From: Mycobacterium sp.
GTDB taxonomy: Bacteria; Actinomycetota; Actinomycetes; Mycobacteriales; Mycobacteriaceae
Length of the DNA: 56,204 nucleotides
Assembly (NCBI GenBank): GCA_020438845.1
Contig: JAGQTV010000020.1
Coordinates: 1-56,204, forward strand
Direction of reading: 5' to 3'
Both the position numbers and the translations under genes were made by a program. Under the pieces are notes generated by a model. The model had not been told where the DNA came from and searched no databases. It worked only from the letters and a program-made list of their open reading frames with translations. Positions 40,008-51,000 of this stretch are shown here, one piece after another (positions within the stretch are counted from its first letter, which is position 1; every line of letters starts with the position of its first letter).

Positions 40008-40599
40008 CCGTGATCCGGCGGCCAAGCGCCCAGATCGTCGCGCGGCGTGGCGACCGTCATCATCGCGTACGTCAGTGCCGCCAGGGCGGCAGGCAACAGC
40101 AGCGTCACGGCAACCTGCAATGGACCGTGGCCGACGAACACGGGCGGAGCCTCGGTGAAGTACTGCACCCTGTTGTCCGGTGACAATTGTGCGCCGGCGT
40201 GGTCTGCCGTGCCGTATCGCGCGTGCGCCAGTGCCGCTCCCACCCCCGCAGCGGCAGCACCGGCAGCTATCTGACCGATCCACAGCGCCGTCGCCATCCC
40301 CGGACCGCGGTGCGCGCGCCACTGCCAGACCAGCACCGCCGACACCACGGCGAGCATGCTCAGTAAGCCGATCATGATCACCGCGGCAACGAACTGGTTG
40401 TCGGCTTCCCTGCCCAGGAACGCATCGGCACGCTCCCCAGAGCGGGTCAGCGCGGTGATGGTGTGAATCGCAGGCGCGAGCCAGACCCAGAGCGCACCCA
40501 ACGCTGCCCCCGAAAGCGCAAGGCCTGCAACGACTATCAGTGCCGCAGCATGCCCGGACCGGCGAGGCGGAGACGTCTGGATCGCAGCGTCAACCGCGG

Positions 40600-40603
<4 letters not shown>
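39947..40603 (-). CDS. DUF2567 membrane protein (Rv1591-like)
   Basis: From the ATG at 40603 the protein has 218 residues and four membrane helices ([40 protein letters not shown] and others). A periplasmic loop contains [16 protein letters not shown]. The family follows bioB in mycobacteria (Rv1591). Its ATG overlaps the bsaP stop. A role in biotin metabolism or transport is suggested only by linkage. Confidence 0.8.
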
Positions 40604-42405
<1,802 letters not shown>

Positions 42406-42406
42406 G

Positions 42407-43081
42407 TCACAGCAGTCCGGCAACCCAGTCGGCGTCGAAAGCCCGCCGGCTCATCTCAATGAATTCGGCCCTCGCCAACGCGGCCGCGCCGGCCGGCAAC
42501 ACTGCGCGCACCGGGGCCAGCCGCGCCAGCGCCTCACGGTTGTAGCTCTCAGCCGCCCCGGGCCGTTCGGGCCACGAACCGATGGCCAATCCGGCACACG
42601 AAAGTCCTTTGCTGTCCAAGGCTTCCAATGTCAGCGCGGTGTGGTTCAGCGTGCCCAGTCCTGCCTCGCACACCACCAGCACGGGCGCATCCAACTCGAC
42701 AGCGAGGTCACGCAGGGTCTCGCCCTCGGCTGCAATCTCCACCAGCAGGCCGCCAGCACCCTCGACCAGGGTGAGCCGGCCATCCCGGTCAGTCGAGCGC
42801 ACTGCGGCCGTGATCTCCGGCAACGACGGCAGCGGGCGGCCGTCGATTTCGGCAGCAGCAGCCGGGGCCAGCGGTTCGGAATAGCCGGCCACAGCCACCA
42901 ACTCGGAGGCTCCGGAGAGTCGCCGCACCTCGGCGAGGTCGTTGTCCCGAGGCGCGCCGGTCTGCACCGGTTTGCACACCGCCACATCGATCCCGACGGC
43001 GAGGCCGTGGCTGGCCAGGGCGGCAGTGACGACGGTCTTGCCAACCCCGGTACCGGTGCCGGTGATGACGACGACCGTCAC
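42407..43081 (-). CDS. bioD: dethiobiotin synthetase
   Basis: The 224-residue P-loop enzyme forms the ureido ring of dethiobiotin from DAPA, CO2 and ATP. Motifs: [19 protein letters not shown] (P-loop), the catalytic Lys in [10 protein letters not shown], and [12 protein letters not shown]. The GTG start overlaps the bioF stop as GTGA. Confidence 0.94.
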   Translation of the reverse strand: MTVVVITGTGTGVGKTVVTAALASHGLAVGIDVAVCKPVQTGAPRDNDLAEVRRLSGASELVAVAGYSEPLAPAAAAEIDGRPLPSLPEITAAVRSTDRDGRLTLVEGAGGLLVEIAAEGETLRDLAVELDAPVLVVCEAGLGTLNHTALTLEALDSKGLSCAGLAIGSWPERPGAAESYNREALARLAPVRAVLPAGAAALARAEFIEMSRRAFDADWVAGLL

Positions 43082-44223
43082 CGCGCGGCCAGCACGGAGC
43101 CCAACACCCTCCGGGCGAGATCTAACTCGTCTGCGGTCAGGGAGGCACGGGCGGTCAGTCGCAGCCGCGAGGTGCCCGCCGGAACCGTCGGTGGGCGAAA
43201 ACACGCCACCCGCACGCCGGCATCCAAGCACGCCGAGGCCGCGGCTACTGCGGCGTCGGGATCGCCCAGGATCACCGAGACCACCGCGGACTCGGGCGGC
43301 TCCGGTACGTCGCACACCTCAGCCAGATTACGAGCGTGTGTCCGCACCCTCGCCTGTCGCCAGGGTTCCGCGGCGAGAAGTTGCAGTGCGGCCAGAGCCG
43401 CGCCAACCGATGCCGGTGCCAGTCCGGTGTCGAAGATGAACGATCGCGCCGAGTCGATCAGGTGATCGCGAACCGACTCGGTGCCCAGCACCACACCGCC
43501 CTGGCTGCCCAATGCCTTGGACAGCGTTGTCGTCATGACAATGTCGGGAGCCCCTGCCAGTCCGACCTCGTGCAGCAGCCCACGCCCGCCGGTCCCCCGC
43601 ACGCCAAGGCCATGGGCCTCATCGACGAGCAGCACGGCACGATGCTCCCGGCACACCTCGTGCAGGCGGCGCAGCGGTGCCAGCGCCCCGTCGGTGCTGA
43701 ACACCGAGTCGGTCAGGACCAGCGCTCGTTCTTCTGTCCGCTCTGCCAGGGCCTTCGCAACGGCGTCGACGTCACGGTGTGGGGTCACGACGACGCGGGC
43801 CCGAGACAACCGGCAGGCGTCGACCAGCGAGGCGTGCGAGGCGGCGTCGGACACGATCAGCGAACCCGGGCCGGACAGACTGGTGACAGCGCCGAGATTG
43901 GCGGTGTATCCAGATGAGAAGACCAACGCCGACCCGGCCCCGACGAACGCTGCCAGTTCCGTCTCGAACTCCTGATGAAGTTCGGTGTCGCCGGTCACCA
44001 ACCGCGAACCGGTCGAGCCTGCTCCCCAAGTGCGTAGTGCGCGGATTCCGCCCTCGATCACCGCGGGGTGCTGGGACAAGCCCAGGTAGTCGTTGGACGC
44101 CAGGTCCACTTCGTAGGCGACCGCCCCGCGGGGACGCAAGGAGCGGCGCAGCCCGGCCTGCTGCCGCTGCCGCTCGACGCTGTCGAGCCAGGCCAGCGGG
44201 GAAGTGTCGATGTCGCGAGTCAT
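43078..44223 (-). CDS. bioF: 8-amino-7-oxononanoate synthase
   Basis: The 381-residue PLP enzyme condenses pimeloyl-ACP/CoA with alanine. The PLP lysine is in [46 protein letters not shown] and [13 protein letters not shown] are standard family blocks. It starts 35 bp after bioA and overlaps bioD by 4 bp. No further aminotransferase signature or targeting peptide is present. Confidence 0.95.
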   Translation of the reverse strand: MTRDIDTSPLAWLDSVERQRQQAGLRRSLRPRGAVAYEVDLASNDYLGLSQHPAVIEGGIRALRTWGAGSTGSRLVTGDTELHQEFETELAAFVGAGSALVFSSGYTANLGAVTSLSGPGSLIVSDAASHASLVDACRLSRARVVVTPHRDVDAVAKALAERTEERALVLTDSVFSTDGALAPLRRLHEVCREHRAVLLVDEAHGLGVRGTGGRGLLHEVGLAGAPDIVMTTTLSKALGSQGGVVLGTESVRDHLIDSARSFIFDTGLAPASVGAALAALQLLAAEPWRQARVRTHARNLAEVCDVPEPPESAVVSVILGDPDAAVAAASACLDAGVRVACFRPPTVPAGTSRLRLTARASLTADELDLARRVLGSVLAAR

Positions 44224-44258
44224 TGCCGTCCACCCTAAGGCGCGCGGCAGATCGGGCC

Positions 44259-45551
44259 CTAACCGACGGCGCGAGCCACCGCGACCATGGCGGCGGCGAT
44301 CTGCTCGACCTCACCGGGCGTACAGATGAAAGGCGGCATCGCGTAGATCAGGTTCCGGAACGGCCGCAGCCACACACCGTGGTCGAGCGCAATAGGTGTC
44401 GCGGAGCGCAAGTCGACCGGCCGATGGGTCTCGATGACTCCGATCGCCCCCAGAACCCGGACGTCTGCAACCCCCGGCAGTGACCGGGCCGGCTCCAAAC
44501 CTTCGGCCAGACCGGCGCCGATCTGGCCGACGCACGCCTTCCAATCCTGGCCCAGCAGCAGTTCCACCGCCGCGACTGCCACCGAGCAGGCCAAGGCGTT
44601 GCCCATGAACGTCGGCCCGTGCATGAGGGCCCCAGCTTCCCCCCGGCTGATGGTCTCGGCGATCCGGGCTGTGCACAACGTGGCCGCCAGGGTGATGTAA
44701 CCGCCGGTGAGCGCCTTGCCCACACACATGACGTCCGGGGTGACACCAGCGTGATCGGCCGCGAACATCTCACCGGTGCGCCCGAAACCGGTGGCGATCT
44801 CGTCGAAGATCAGCAAAACGTCGTTGGCGTCGCAGATACGACGCAACTCGGCCAGGTAGCGGGGGTCATGGAACCGCATTCCGCCCGCCCCCTGCACCAC
44901 CGGCTCGACGATCACGGCCGCTAATTCCTCGGCGTGCGCACGTAATTGGGCCTCGAAGCCGTCGACGTACTCGGGTTCGTAACCCGATGGAACCGCGGGC
45001 GCGAACACCTGCTCAGCCAGCACGTCGCCCCATAGCCAGTGCATGCCACCCTCAGGGTCGCAGACACTCATCGGGGTGAACGTGTCGCCGTGGTACCCGC
45101 CGCGCCAGGTCATGAGACGCTTTTTGGAGAATCGGCCGGTGCTGCGCCAGTACTGCAGCGCCATCTTCACGGCGACCTCGACGCTGACCGATCCGGAGTC
45201 GGAGAAGAACACGGTGTCCAGTCCCGACGGGGTGATGTCGACGAGAAGCTGCGCCAGCCGGGCTGCGGGTTCGTGGGTGAGCCCCCCGAACATAACGTGG
45301 TTCATCACCCGAAGCTGAGAAGTCAACGCCTCGTCGAGGACCGGATGACCATGGCCGTGGATCGCCGTCCACCACGAGGCCATCGCGTCGAGCACCCGGA
45401 TCTCCGCTCCGTCGCGGACGAGGGTCAGCCATGCTCCCTGCGCGCCGACCGCCACAACCGGCGGCATCGCTTCAGCACCGATCGTGCTGTACGGGTGCCA
45501 GATATGAGCAGCGTCGATGGCGCTGATCTGCTGCGAAGTCAACGCCGACAC
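44259..45551 (-). CDS. bioA: adenosylmethionine-8-amino-7-oxononanoate aminotransferase
   Basis: The 430-residue PLP enzyme converts KAPA to DAPA with SAM as amino donor. [18 protein letters not shown] near the N-terminus is the substrate-binding BioA block. [35 protein letters not shown] and the PLP-lysine region [13 protein letters not shown] follow. GTG start. It is the first gene of bioA-F-D and diverges from the acyltransferase gene across about 110 bp, in which I see no TGAAC/GTTCA palindrome of the BioQ type. Confidence 0.95.
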   Translation of the reverse strand: MSALTSQQISAIDAAHIWHPYSTIGAEAMPPVVAVGAQGAWLTLVRDGAEIRVLDAMASWWTAIHGHGHPVLDEALTSQLRVMNHVMFGGLTHEPAARLAQLLVDITPSGLDTVFFSDSGSVSVEVAVKMALQYWRSTGRFSKKRLMTWRGGYHGDTFTPMSVCDPEGGMHWLWGDVLAEQVFAPAVPSGYEPEYVDGFEAQLRAHAEELAAVIVEPVVQGAGGMRFHDPRYLAELRRICDANDVLLIFDEIATGFGRTGEMFAADHAGVTPDVMCVGKALTGGYITLAATLCTARIAETISRGEAGALMHGPTFMGNALACSVAVAAVELLLGQDWKACVGQIGAGLAEGLEPARSLPGVADVRVLGAIGVIETHRPVDLRSATPIALDHGVWLRPFRNLIYAMPPFICTPGEVEQIAAAMVAVARAVG

Positions 45552-45659
45552 GCTGTAGCAGCCTAGCCGCGCCCACGGCGAGACCGGGTCGTCCTAGCCG
45601 GGTGACCCGACGGTGAGGGGCGGATGGGTGCCATTCGGCAGGTAAATTGGTGGGCACTT

Positions 45660-47867
45660 ATGTCCGCTCCCACCCTGACGCCCGCCCTGACGCCCACGCT
45701 GGCCCGTCCCCCGGCTGCCGCTGCCCCCGTCTCGACTGACGCCGCCTCGCTGACGCCCAGTTTCCAGACGGCACGCCGGGCAGCGGCTTATCGACGCGAC
45801 CTGGATGGGCTGCGGGGTGTCGCGATCGCCCTGGTCGCTGTGTTCCATGTCTGGTTCGGTCGGGTGTCCGGCGGCGTCGACGTGTTCCTGGCCCTGTCCG
45901 GCTTCTTCTTCGGCAGCTCATTGCTTCGCTCGGCACTTCGGCCGGGGTCATCGCTGTCGCCGTGGTCACATGTCAAGCGGCTGGCCCGGCGCCTTCTGCC
46001 CGCCCTGATTCTGGTGCTTTCCGCCGCTGCGGTACTTACCGTCCTGGTTCAGCCCCAAACCCGGTGGGATGCGTTCGCCGACCAGACGCTGGCCAGTCTC
46101 GGCTACTACCAGAACTGGGAACTGGCGGCGACCGCGTCGAATTACCTGCGCGCCGGCGAGGCAGTTTCACCGCTGCAACACATCTGGTCAATGTCGGTCC
46201 AGGGCCAGTTCTACCTGAGCTTCCTGCTGTTGATTCTGGGCCTCACCGCATTGCTGCGCCGGGCCCTGGGCCGTCGGCTGCGGTCGGTCTTCATCGTGGT
46301 GCTGACGATCCTGACCGTGGCGTCCTTCGTCTACGCGGTGATCGCGCATCAGAACGACCAGGTCACCGCCTACTACAACAGCTTCGCGAGGGCGTGGGAG
46401 TTACTGCTCGGAGTCATCGTCGGCGCACTGGTGCGCTTCGTCAACTGGCCGATGTGGTTGCGGGCGGTCCTCGGAAGCCTCGCTCTGGCGACCATCGTGT
46501 CCTGCGGGGCGCTCATCGACGGGGTCAAGCAGTTTCCAGGGCCCTGGGCGCTGGTCCCTGTCGGCGCGGCGGTGCTGTTGATCCTCTCTGGCGCCAATCG
46601 TGCCGCCCGCCCATCTACCCGTGACCGCATGCCGCTGCCCAACCGGCTGCTCGCCGCGGCTCCCCTGGTCAAGCTGGGGATGATGGCGTACTCGCTGTAC
46701 CTGTGGCACTGGCCGTTGCTGATTTTCTGGCTGGCCTTCACCGGCGAGGCGCATGCCGGGTTCCTCGACGGCCTGGCGATTCTGCTGATATCGGGCGTGC
46801 TGGCGTATCTCACGATGCGTTTCGTCGAAGAGCCGTTGCGGCAACGTTCCGGCGCGCCGGCCCTCGATACCCCGGCTGCGGCTCGGCGGAACCGACTTCG
46901 CTGGCCCACGGCTGTCGGTGGCACCACGGTGATTCTGCTCGGCGTGGCATTGACAGCGACGGCGTTCACCTGGCGCTTGCATGTGGCGGATTTGCGGGCA
47001 AACGGCAAAGAGCTGGCCAGCCTCAGCGTCGACGGCTACCCGGGCGCGCAGGCGCTGCTCGACGGCGCCCGGGTTCCGCAGTTGCCGTTCAGGCCTACTG
47101 TCCTGGAAGCCGCTGACGACCTCCCGGTGTCGACCAATGACGGCTGCATCAGCGACTTCGACAACGCAGGGATCATCAACTGCACGTACGGGGACCTGTC
47201 AGCTACCCGAACCATCGCGTTGGCGGGTGGATCCCACGCCGAGCATTGGCTCACCGCCCTGGACCTGCTGGGTAAGGAGCACCATTTCAAGGTCGTCACC
47301 TACCTGAAGATGGGCTGTCCCCTGACCACTGAACCGATGCCGCTCGTGATGGGCGACAACCGGCCCTACCCCAACTGCCATCAATGGAACGAGCGGGTGA
47401 TGGCCAAGCTCGTCAAAGACCACCCGGACTTCGTCTTCACCACCTCGACCCGACCATGGAACATCAAACCCGGTGACGTCATGCCGGCCACCTACATCGG
47501 GATATGGAAGACCTTGACAGAACATCAGATTCCGGTCCTCGCGATGCGGGATACCCCGTGGTTGGTCCGAAACGGCAAGCCGTTCCAGCCGGCCGACTGC
47601 CTGGCCAAGGGCGGCGACGCAGTCTCGTGCGGCATCAAGCGCTCAGCGGTGCTCTCCGACCGAAACCAGACGCTGGACTTCGTGTCCCGGTTCCCACTTC
47701 TCAAGGTGCTCGACATGAGCGACGCGGTCTGCCGTTCGGACTACTGCCGGGCGATCGAGGGCAACATTCTGCTCTACCACGACGCCCATCACCTGTCGGC
47801 GACCTATATGCGCACGATGACCCCGGAACTGGGCCGGCAGATCGGCGAAGCGACCGGCTGGTGGTGA
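45660..47867 (+). CDS. acyltransferase-3 / SGNH fusion membrane protein (Rv1565c-like)
   Basis: The 735-residue protein has an N-terminal acyltransferase-3 domain of about ten helices, opening with RDLDGLRGVAIALVAVFHVW (the catalytic His/Asp region). After residue about 440 comes an extracytoplasmic SGNH-hydrolase domain with ALAGGSHAEHW (GDSH-like) and YHDAHHLSATYMR (DxxHLS). OafA/OatA-type proteins of this design O-acylate cell-surface glycans. The ATG at 45660 is chosen; a GTG at 45624 would add 12 residues. In M. tuberculosis Rv1565c has the same neighbours, bioA and glgX. Confidence 0.87.
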   Translation: MSAPTLTPALTPTLARPPAAAAPVSTDAASLTPSFQTARRAAAYRRDLDGLRGVAIALVAVFHVWFGRVSGGVDVFLALSGFFFGSSLLRSALRPGSSLSPWSHVKRLARRLLPALILVLSAAAVLTVLVQPQTRWDAFADQTLASLGYYQNWELAATASNYLRAGEAVSPLQHIWSMSVQGQFYLSFLLLILGLTALLRRALGRRLRSVFIVVLTILTVASFVYAVIAHQNDQVTAYYNSFARAWELLLGVIVGALVRFVNWPMWLRAVLGSLALATIVSCGALIDGVKQFPGPWALVPVGAAVLLILSGANRAARPSTRDRMPLPNRLLAAAPLVKLGMMAYSLYLWHWPLLIFWLAFTGEAHAGFLDGLAILLISGVLAYLTMRFVEEPLRQRSGAPALDTPAAARRNRLRWPTAVGGTTVILLGVALTATAFTWRLHVADLRANGKELASLSVDGYPGAQALLDGARVPQLPFRPTVLEAADDLPVSTNDGCISDFDNAGIINCTYGDLSATRTIALAGGSHAEHWLTALDLLGKEHHFKVVTYLKMGCPLTTEPMPLVMGDNRPYPNCHQWNERVMAKLVKDHPDFVFTTSTRPWNIKPGDVMPATYIGIWKTLTEHQIPVLAMRDTPWLVRNGKPFQPADCLAKGGDAVSCGIKRSAVLSDRNQTLDFVSRFPLLKVLDMSDAVCRSDYCRAIEGNILLYHDAHHLSATYMRTMTPELGRQIGEATGWW

Positions 47868-47949
47868 CCTGGGCCAGGGTCGATTTTGCGTGCTGGTCGG
47901 GTTCGGCGATGCTGAGCCGTGGAAAACGCTGAACGACAGTCATTTTGGG

Positions 47950-48345
47950 CTCGGAGTCTGTTTGGTCCGCCCGTGTCGCTTGGGTAGTCGGGCTTTCGAG
48001 GGCCGGTGGGTCTTTCGTGCGCCAGGTGGCGTCGATGCGCAGCCGTAGTTGGCGGGCACCGCGGGTGAGGCGGGCCGCAACAAGCAGGACGCGGTAGCGG
48101 AAGGGATTGATCTCCCAGGGGCAACCCGGGGGCGTCGGTGAAGCCGATCAGTTGGGCCCAGGTAACGAGGTCGGCGGCCACCAGGACGATTTCCCGCCTT
48201 GTCGGTGTCCGCCAGAACGGCTGTGACCTGGGTGGTTAATCCGGTCTGGTCGGCCAGTTGCCGCAACAGCCCCATCCCGGCATGCGACACCACCCCTGCC
48301 CATCGGCAGAGACTTTAACTCGCGAAACCGCCGCGATACCTTCAC
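47950..48345 (-). pseudogene. IS1380-family transposase remnant, frameshifted and internally deleted
   Basis: Reading the minus strand from 48345, fragments of an IS1380-type transposase appear in different frames: KVSRRFREL, then VSADGQG, then VSHAGMGLLRQLADQTGL with TTQVTAVLADT. A jump to the C-terminal block VLVAADLVTWAQLIGFTD follows, then FRYRVLLVAARLTRGARQL and LRIDATW. About 300 central residues, including the expected catalytic region, are gone. Edges are approximate and I found no clear terminal inverted repeats. The 130 bp from 48346 to 48477 hold no gene. Confidence 0.75.
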
Positions 48346-48477
48346 CCGCGAGGCCTTCCAGTGAGGATGATTGAGCCCAAGACAAGTCCAATCATTCCCT
48401 GCAGGACAGGCACTTTCGCCGATCTACACCCCGCGTCATCCAACATTCCGCGAAGAATCCGGGTACTCCCATCCGGA

Positions 48478-50700
48478 CTAGAAGGGGCTGTAGAAGAACG
48501 TTTCGGTGCGCTCGTCTGCCGAGTTCTTCGCCGAGGGGAACCGGATGTTGAACAGCGGGGTCTTGATCATGTACGACGACACATCGTTGGACGGCGTGGG
48601 AATGGTCGAATGGGTGGTCCCAAACAAGCCTTTACCGGGGTTGACGAAGCTGTAGAGCGAACCGACCGCGGGAACGTCCCCGGGCCCTGTCCCGACCGTG
48701 CCCTCGGTGACTTTGGTGACCATAATCGCCTGGCTGTAGACGCCGAACATGTCCCACTGATTCGACACATCTGCGTCTACGCTGCCGATCCTGTTTCCGT
48801 TCGAGTCGTAGACGTCGAACTGCTGATAACCCTGCATTTGCACCTCTCGGGGCGGCAAACCGTTAACCCCGGACGGCACCATCGACCCAACAGGCACGAA
48901 GGTGTAGCCCTCGGCGGTGGTCAGCGGCTGGGAGGGCGGCGGTGAGGACGCGTTGATGAGCGTCAGCGGGCTTGAGTAGGTGCCGTTGGGCGTCGTCGCC
49001 TTGAGCGACACCACGTCGCCGTCCGGCGAGGGTAACGAGGAGTAGATGTAGGTGTTGTCACCGATGTACATGATGTTGTACACCGAGCCGACCGGCGGGG
49101 TCTGTCCCGGGTCAGTGCCGACGTTGATTCCGTCATTTGCCGTTACCAGAACCGCCTGGGTGCCGATACCTCCGGCGATGATGTCCCAGGTGGTGGTGAA
49201 GACCCCGTCGAAGCTTCCCACCGCAGCACCTTCGGAGTCGTACACACTGAACACCTGATTGCCCTGGAACGTGGTGAACAGAGGCAGTATTCCGCTCGTG
49301 CCGGTGATGTTTTCACCGGTCGGGTCGGCGGGGGCGATGAAGTAGCCGTTCATGAGGTCCATCGGCCGGTCATCGACCGTGTGATCGGCGACCCCCTTGG
49401 CAGCATCGAAGGAGATCGGTACGGCGAAATCGCCGAACGGCGTCAGCAGTTTGAAGGAAATCGCGTTCTCGCCAGACTCGGTCGGCATAGCGCTGTAGGA
49501 CCATCCGAGGTTGGGGAAGAACTTGAGGGTGGCAATCACCGAGCCGACCGGCGGGATCTGTCCGGCGCCGGTTCCAACATTGGTTCCGTCGTTCGCGGTG
49601 ACGAGGAGTTCCTGGTAGTTGTAGCCGTTGCCCCTGCTGACGAGTGCGTCAAAGCTTCCCACCGTGGCGTCAGTCGCCGGGTCGACCAGGTCGAATTGCT
49701 GGGCACCCTGAATCAGGCTCGGCGCGCCCGGCAGGTACGTCCACCGCCCGTAAAACGAGGTGATGGTTTCAGGAGAATTGGGCACCACGTTGTACCCGTT
49801 CAGCACGAGCGTCGGGGCGGCGGTCTGCGGACTCGGCGGCGCGGCAGTGGCAACGGAAAGAGCCATCAGCAAACCCATCTGGGCCACGACGCTGACCGAC
49901 ATGATGAGCAACTTCGTTGCGAGGTCGATGGCGGCGGCCGGAGTGAGGTTGTCGACCGTCGCTGCCGCCGAAGCGGTAGCCACAGCGCCGGCGGGAGCGG
50001 CTACCGCCGCAGCGGCCGGCGCTGCGGTCATGGCTGCCGGACGGACCTGAGTTTTCGACAATGAAAGCGGTGCGACCACGGCCTCCAAAGCTCTGGCGAT
50101 CACCGTGGACGGCATCGTCAATAAGTCGTTCGAGGTCGCCACCAGTTTGTTCGCCACGCTAGTGAAGCCCGGAACCGCGTCGGTTACGGCCGTCGACGGT
50201 GCTCCAGAATTCGCCCCCGGGGCAGACTGGACGACGGTCGCCACGGAAGACTGGACGGCGGCCGCCGCCGAAGGCTGGACAGCGGACTCCGGCTTGGCCG
50301 TTGACCGACCCGTACGCGCCGATGCAGGCAGGCCCGCGCTAAGCCTCGGCACAGCGGCGGCGGCTCCCGGCACCCTGGGGGCGATGCGCGTGGCGCCCCG
50401 GGGCGACGTCCGCGCGCGTGCGACGTTCCCGGCAGCTGGCGCCGGACCGGTGGCGGCCCCAGCGACCGGCGAATTGGCAGCGCCGGAACTGGCAAAGTCG
50501 GAACTGGAAGAGTCGGAACGAGCAGAGCCGGAACTGGCAGAGTCGGAACGAGCAGAGTCGGAACGAGCAGAGCCGGAGCTAGCAGAGTTCGGGGATTCTG
50601 CGTCGGCGGAAGCGACCCCTCCAAAAGAGAAGACGGCGGCTCCCACGCCGAGTGCGATCGCAAGGCCACCGACCCGGCCGATGTATGTCGCAGCGCTCAT
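48478..50700 (-). CDS. large secreted mycobacterial protein with three repeat domains
   Basis: The 740-residue protein has a signal peptide (YIGRVGGLAIALGVGAAVFS, cleavage near ASADA), a Ser/Asp/Ala/Arg repeat at about residues 38-75, and an Ala/Pro/Val-rich linker with a hydrophobic helix near residues 255-285. Three related domains follow. Each contains QxFxVYDSxGxxVGSFD, then QAVLVTANDGxNVGTGPG and PPVGSV, at residues about 330-390, 480-540 and 625-690. The C-terminus is FFYSPF. I recognise a mycobacterium-specific exported type but no named family. The beta-rich repeats suggest a cell-surface or secreted binding protein. Confidence 0.72.
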   Translation of the reverse strand: MSAATYIGRVGGLAIALGVGAAVFSFGGVASADAESPNSASSGSARSDSARSDSASSGSARSDSSSSDFASSGAANSPVAGAATGPAPAAGNVARARTSPRGATRIAPRVPGAAAAVPRLSAGLPASARTGRSTAKPESAVQPSAAAAVQSSVATVVQSAPGANSGAPSTAVTDAVPGFTSVANKLVATSNDLLTMPSTVIARALEAVVAPLSLSKTQVRPAAMTAAPAAAAVAAPAGAVATASAAATVDNLTPAAAIDLATKLLIMSVSVVAQMGLLMALSVATAAPPSPQTAAPTLVLNGYNVVPNSPETITSFYGRWTYLPGAPSLIQGAQQFDLVDPATDATVGSFDALVSRGNGYNYQELLVTANDGTNVGTGAGQIPPVGSVIATLKFFPNLGWSYSAMPTESGENAISFKLLTPFGDFAVPISFDAAKGVADHTVDDRPMDLMNGYFIAPADPTGENITGTSGILPLFTTFQGNQVFSVYDSEGAAVGSFDGVFTTTWDIIAGGIGTQAVLVTANDGINVGTDPGQTPPVGSVYNIMYIGDNTYIYSSLPSPDGDVVSLKATTPNGTYSSPLTLINASSPPPSQPLTTAEGYTFVPVGSMVPSGVNGLPPREVQMQGYQQFDVYDSNGNRIGSVDADVSNQWDMFGVYSQAIMVTKVTEGTVGTGPGDVPAVGSLYSFVNPGKGLFGTTHSTIPTPSNDVSSYMIKTPLFNIRFPSAKNSADERTETFFYSPF
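50480..50584 (-). repeat. seven 15-bp tandem units encoding the Ser/Asp/Arg repeat
   Basis: Seven consecutive 15-bp units of the form GAGTCGGAACGAGCA (plus strand), some with CCGGAACTG variants, encode SDSAR/SGSAS pentapeptides just after the signal peptide of the large secreted protein. The frame is kept through all copies, so copy-number change would only alter linker length. Confidence 0.85.
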
Positions 50701-51000
50701 CGCTATTTCCCCAATCACCTGTTGGCAGATTACCTATTGGTAGCAAACACCGTATCATTAGCTTTCTGTCGTCTCTAACATGCAGGTCCGGGCCCGTGCC
50801 GCGATCCCAGCCTGGATCAATGCGGTAACCACGTGACCATTTCCTAGTTACTTGACTTTGCGCACAGCTTCTGTAGCTACCTCGTAAACACGCACCCGGA
50901 CGGTGCTGAACCAACCGTGACGGCTGTTCGCATCCGGGTCGCAGGACTTGAAAAATCTGATTCGACGGAACCCGACGACGGCACCGATAAAGTTCAAATC

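Noticed and set aside
45552-45659. BioQ-type operator upstream of bioA
   Set aside because: No TGAAC-N3-GTTCA-like palindrome is visible here or before bioF or bioB.
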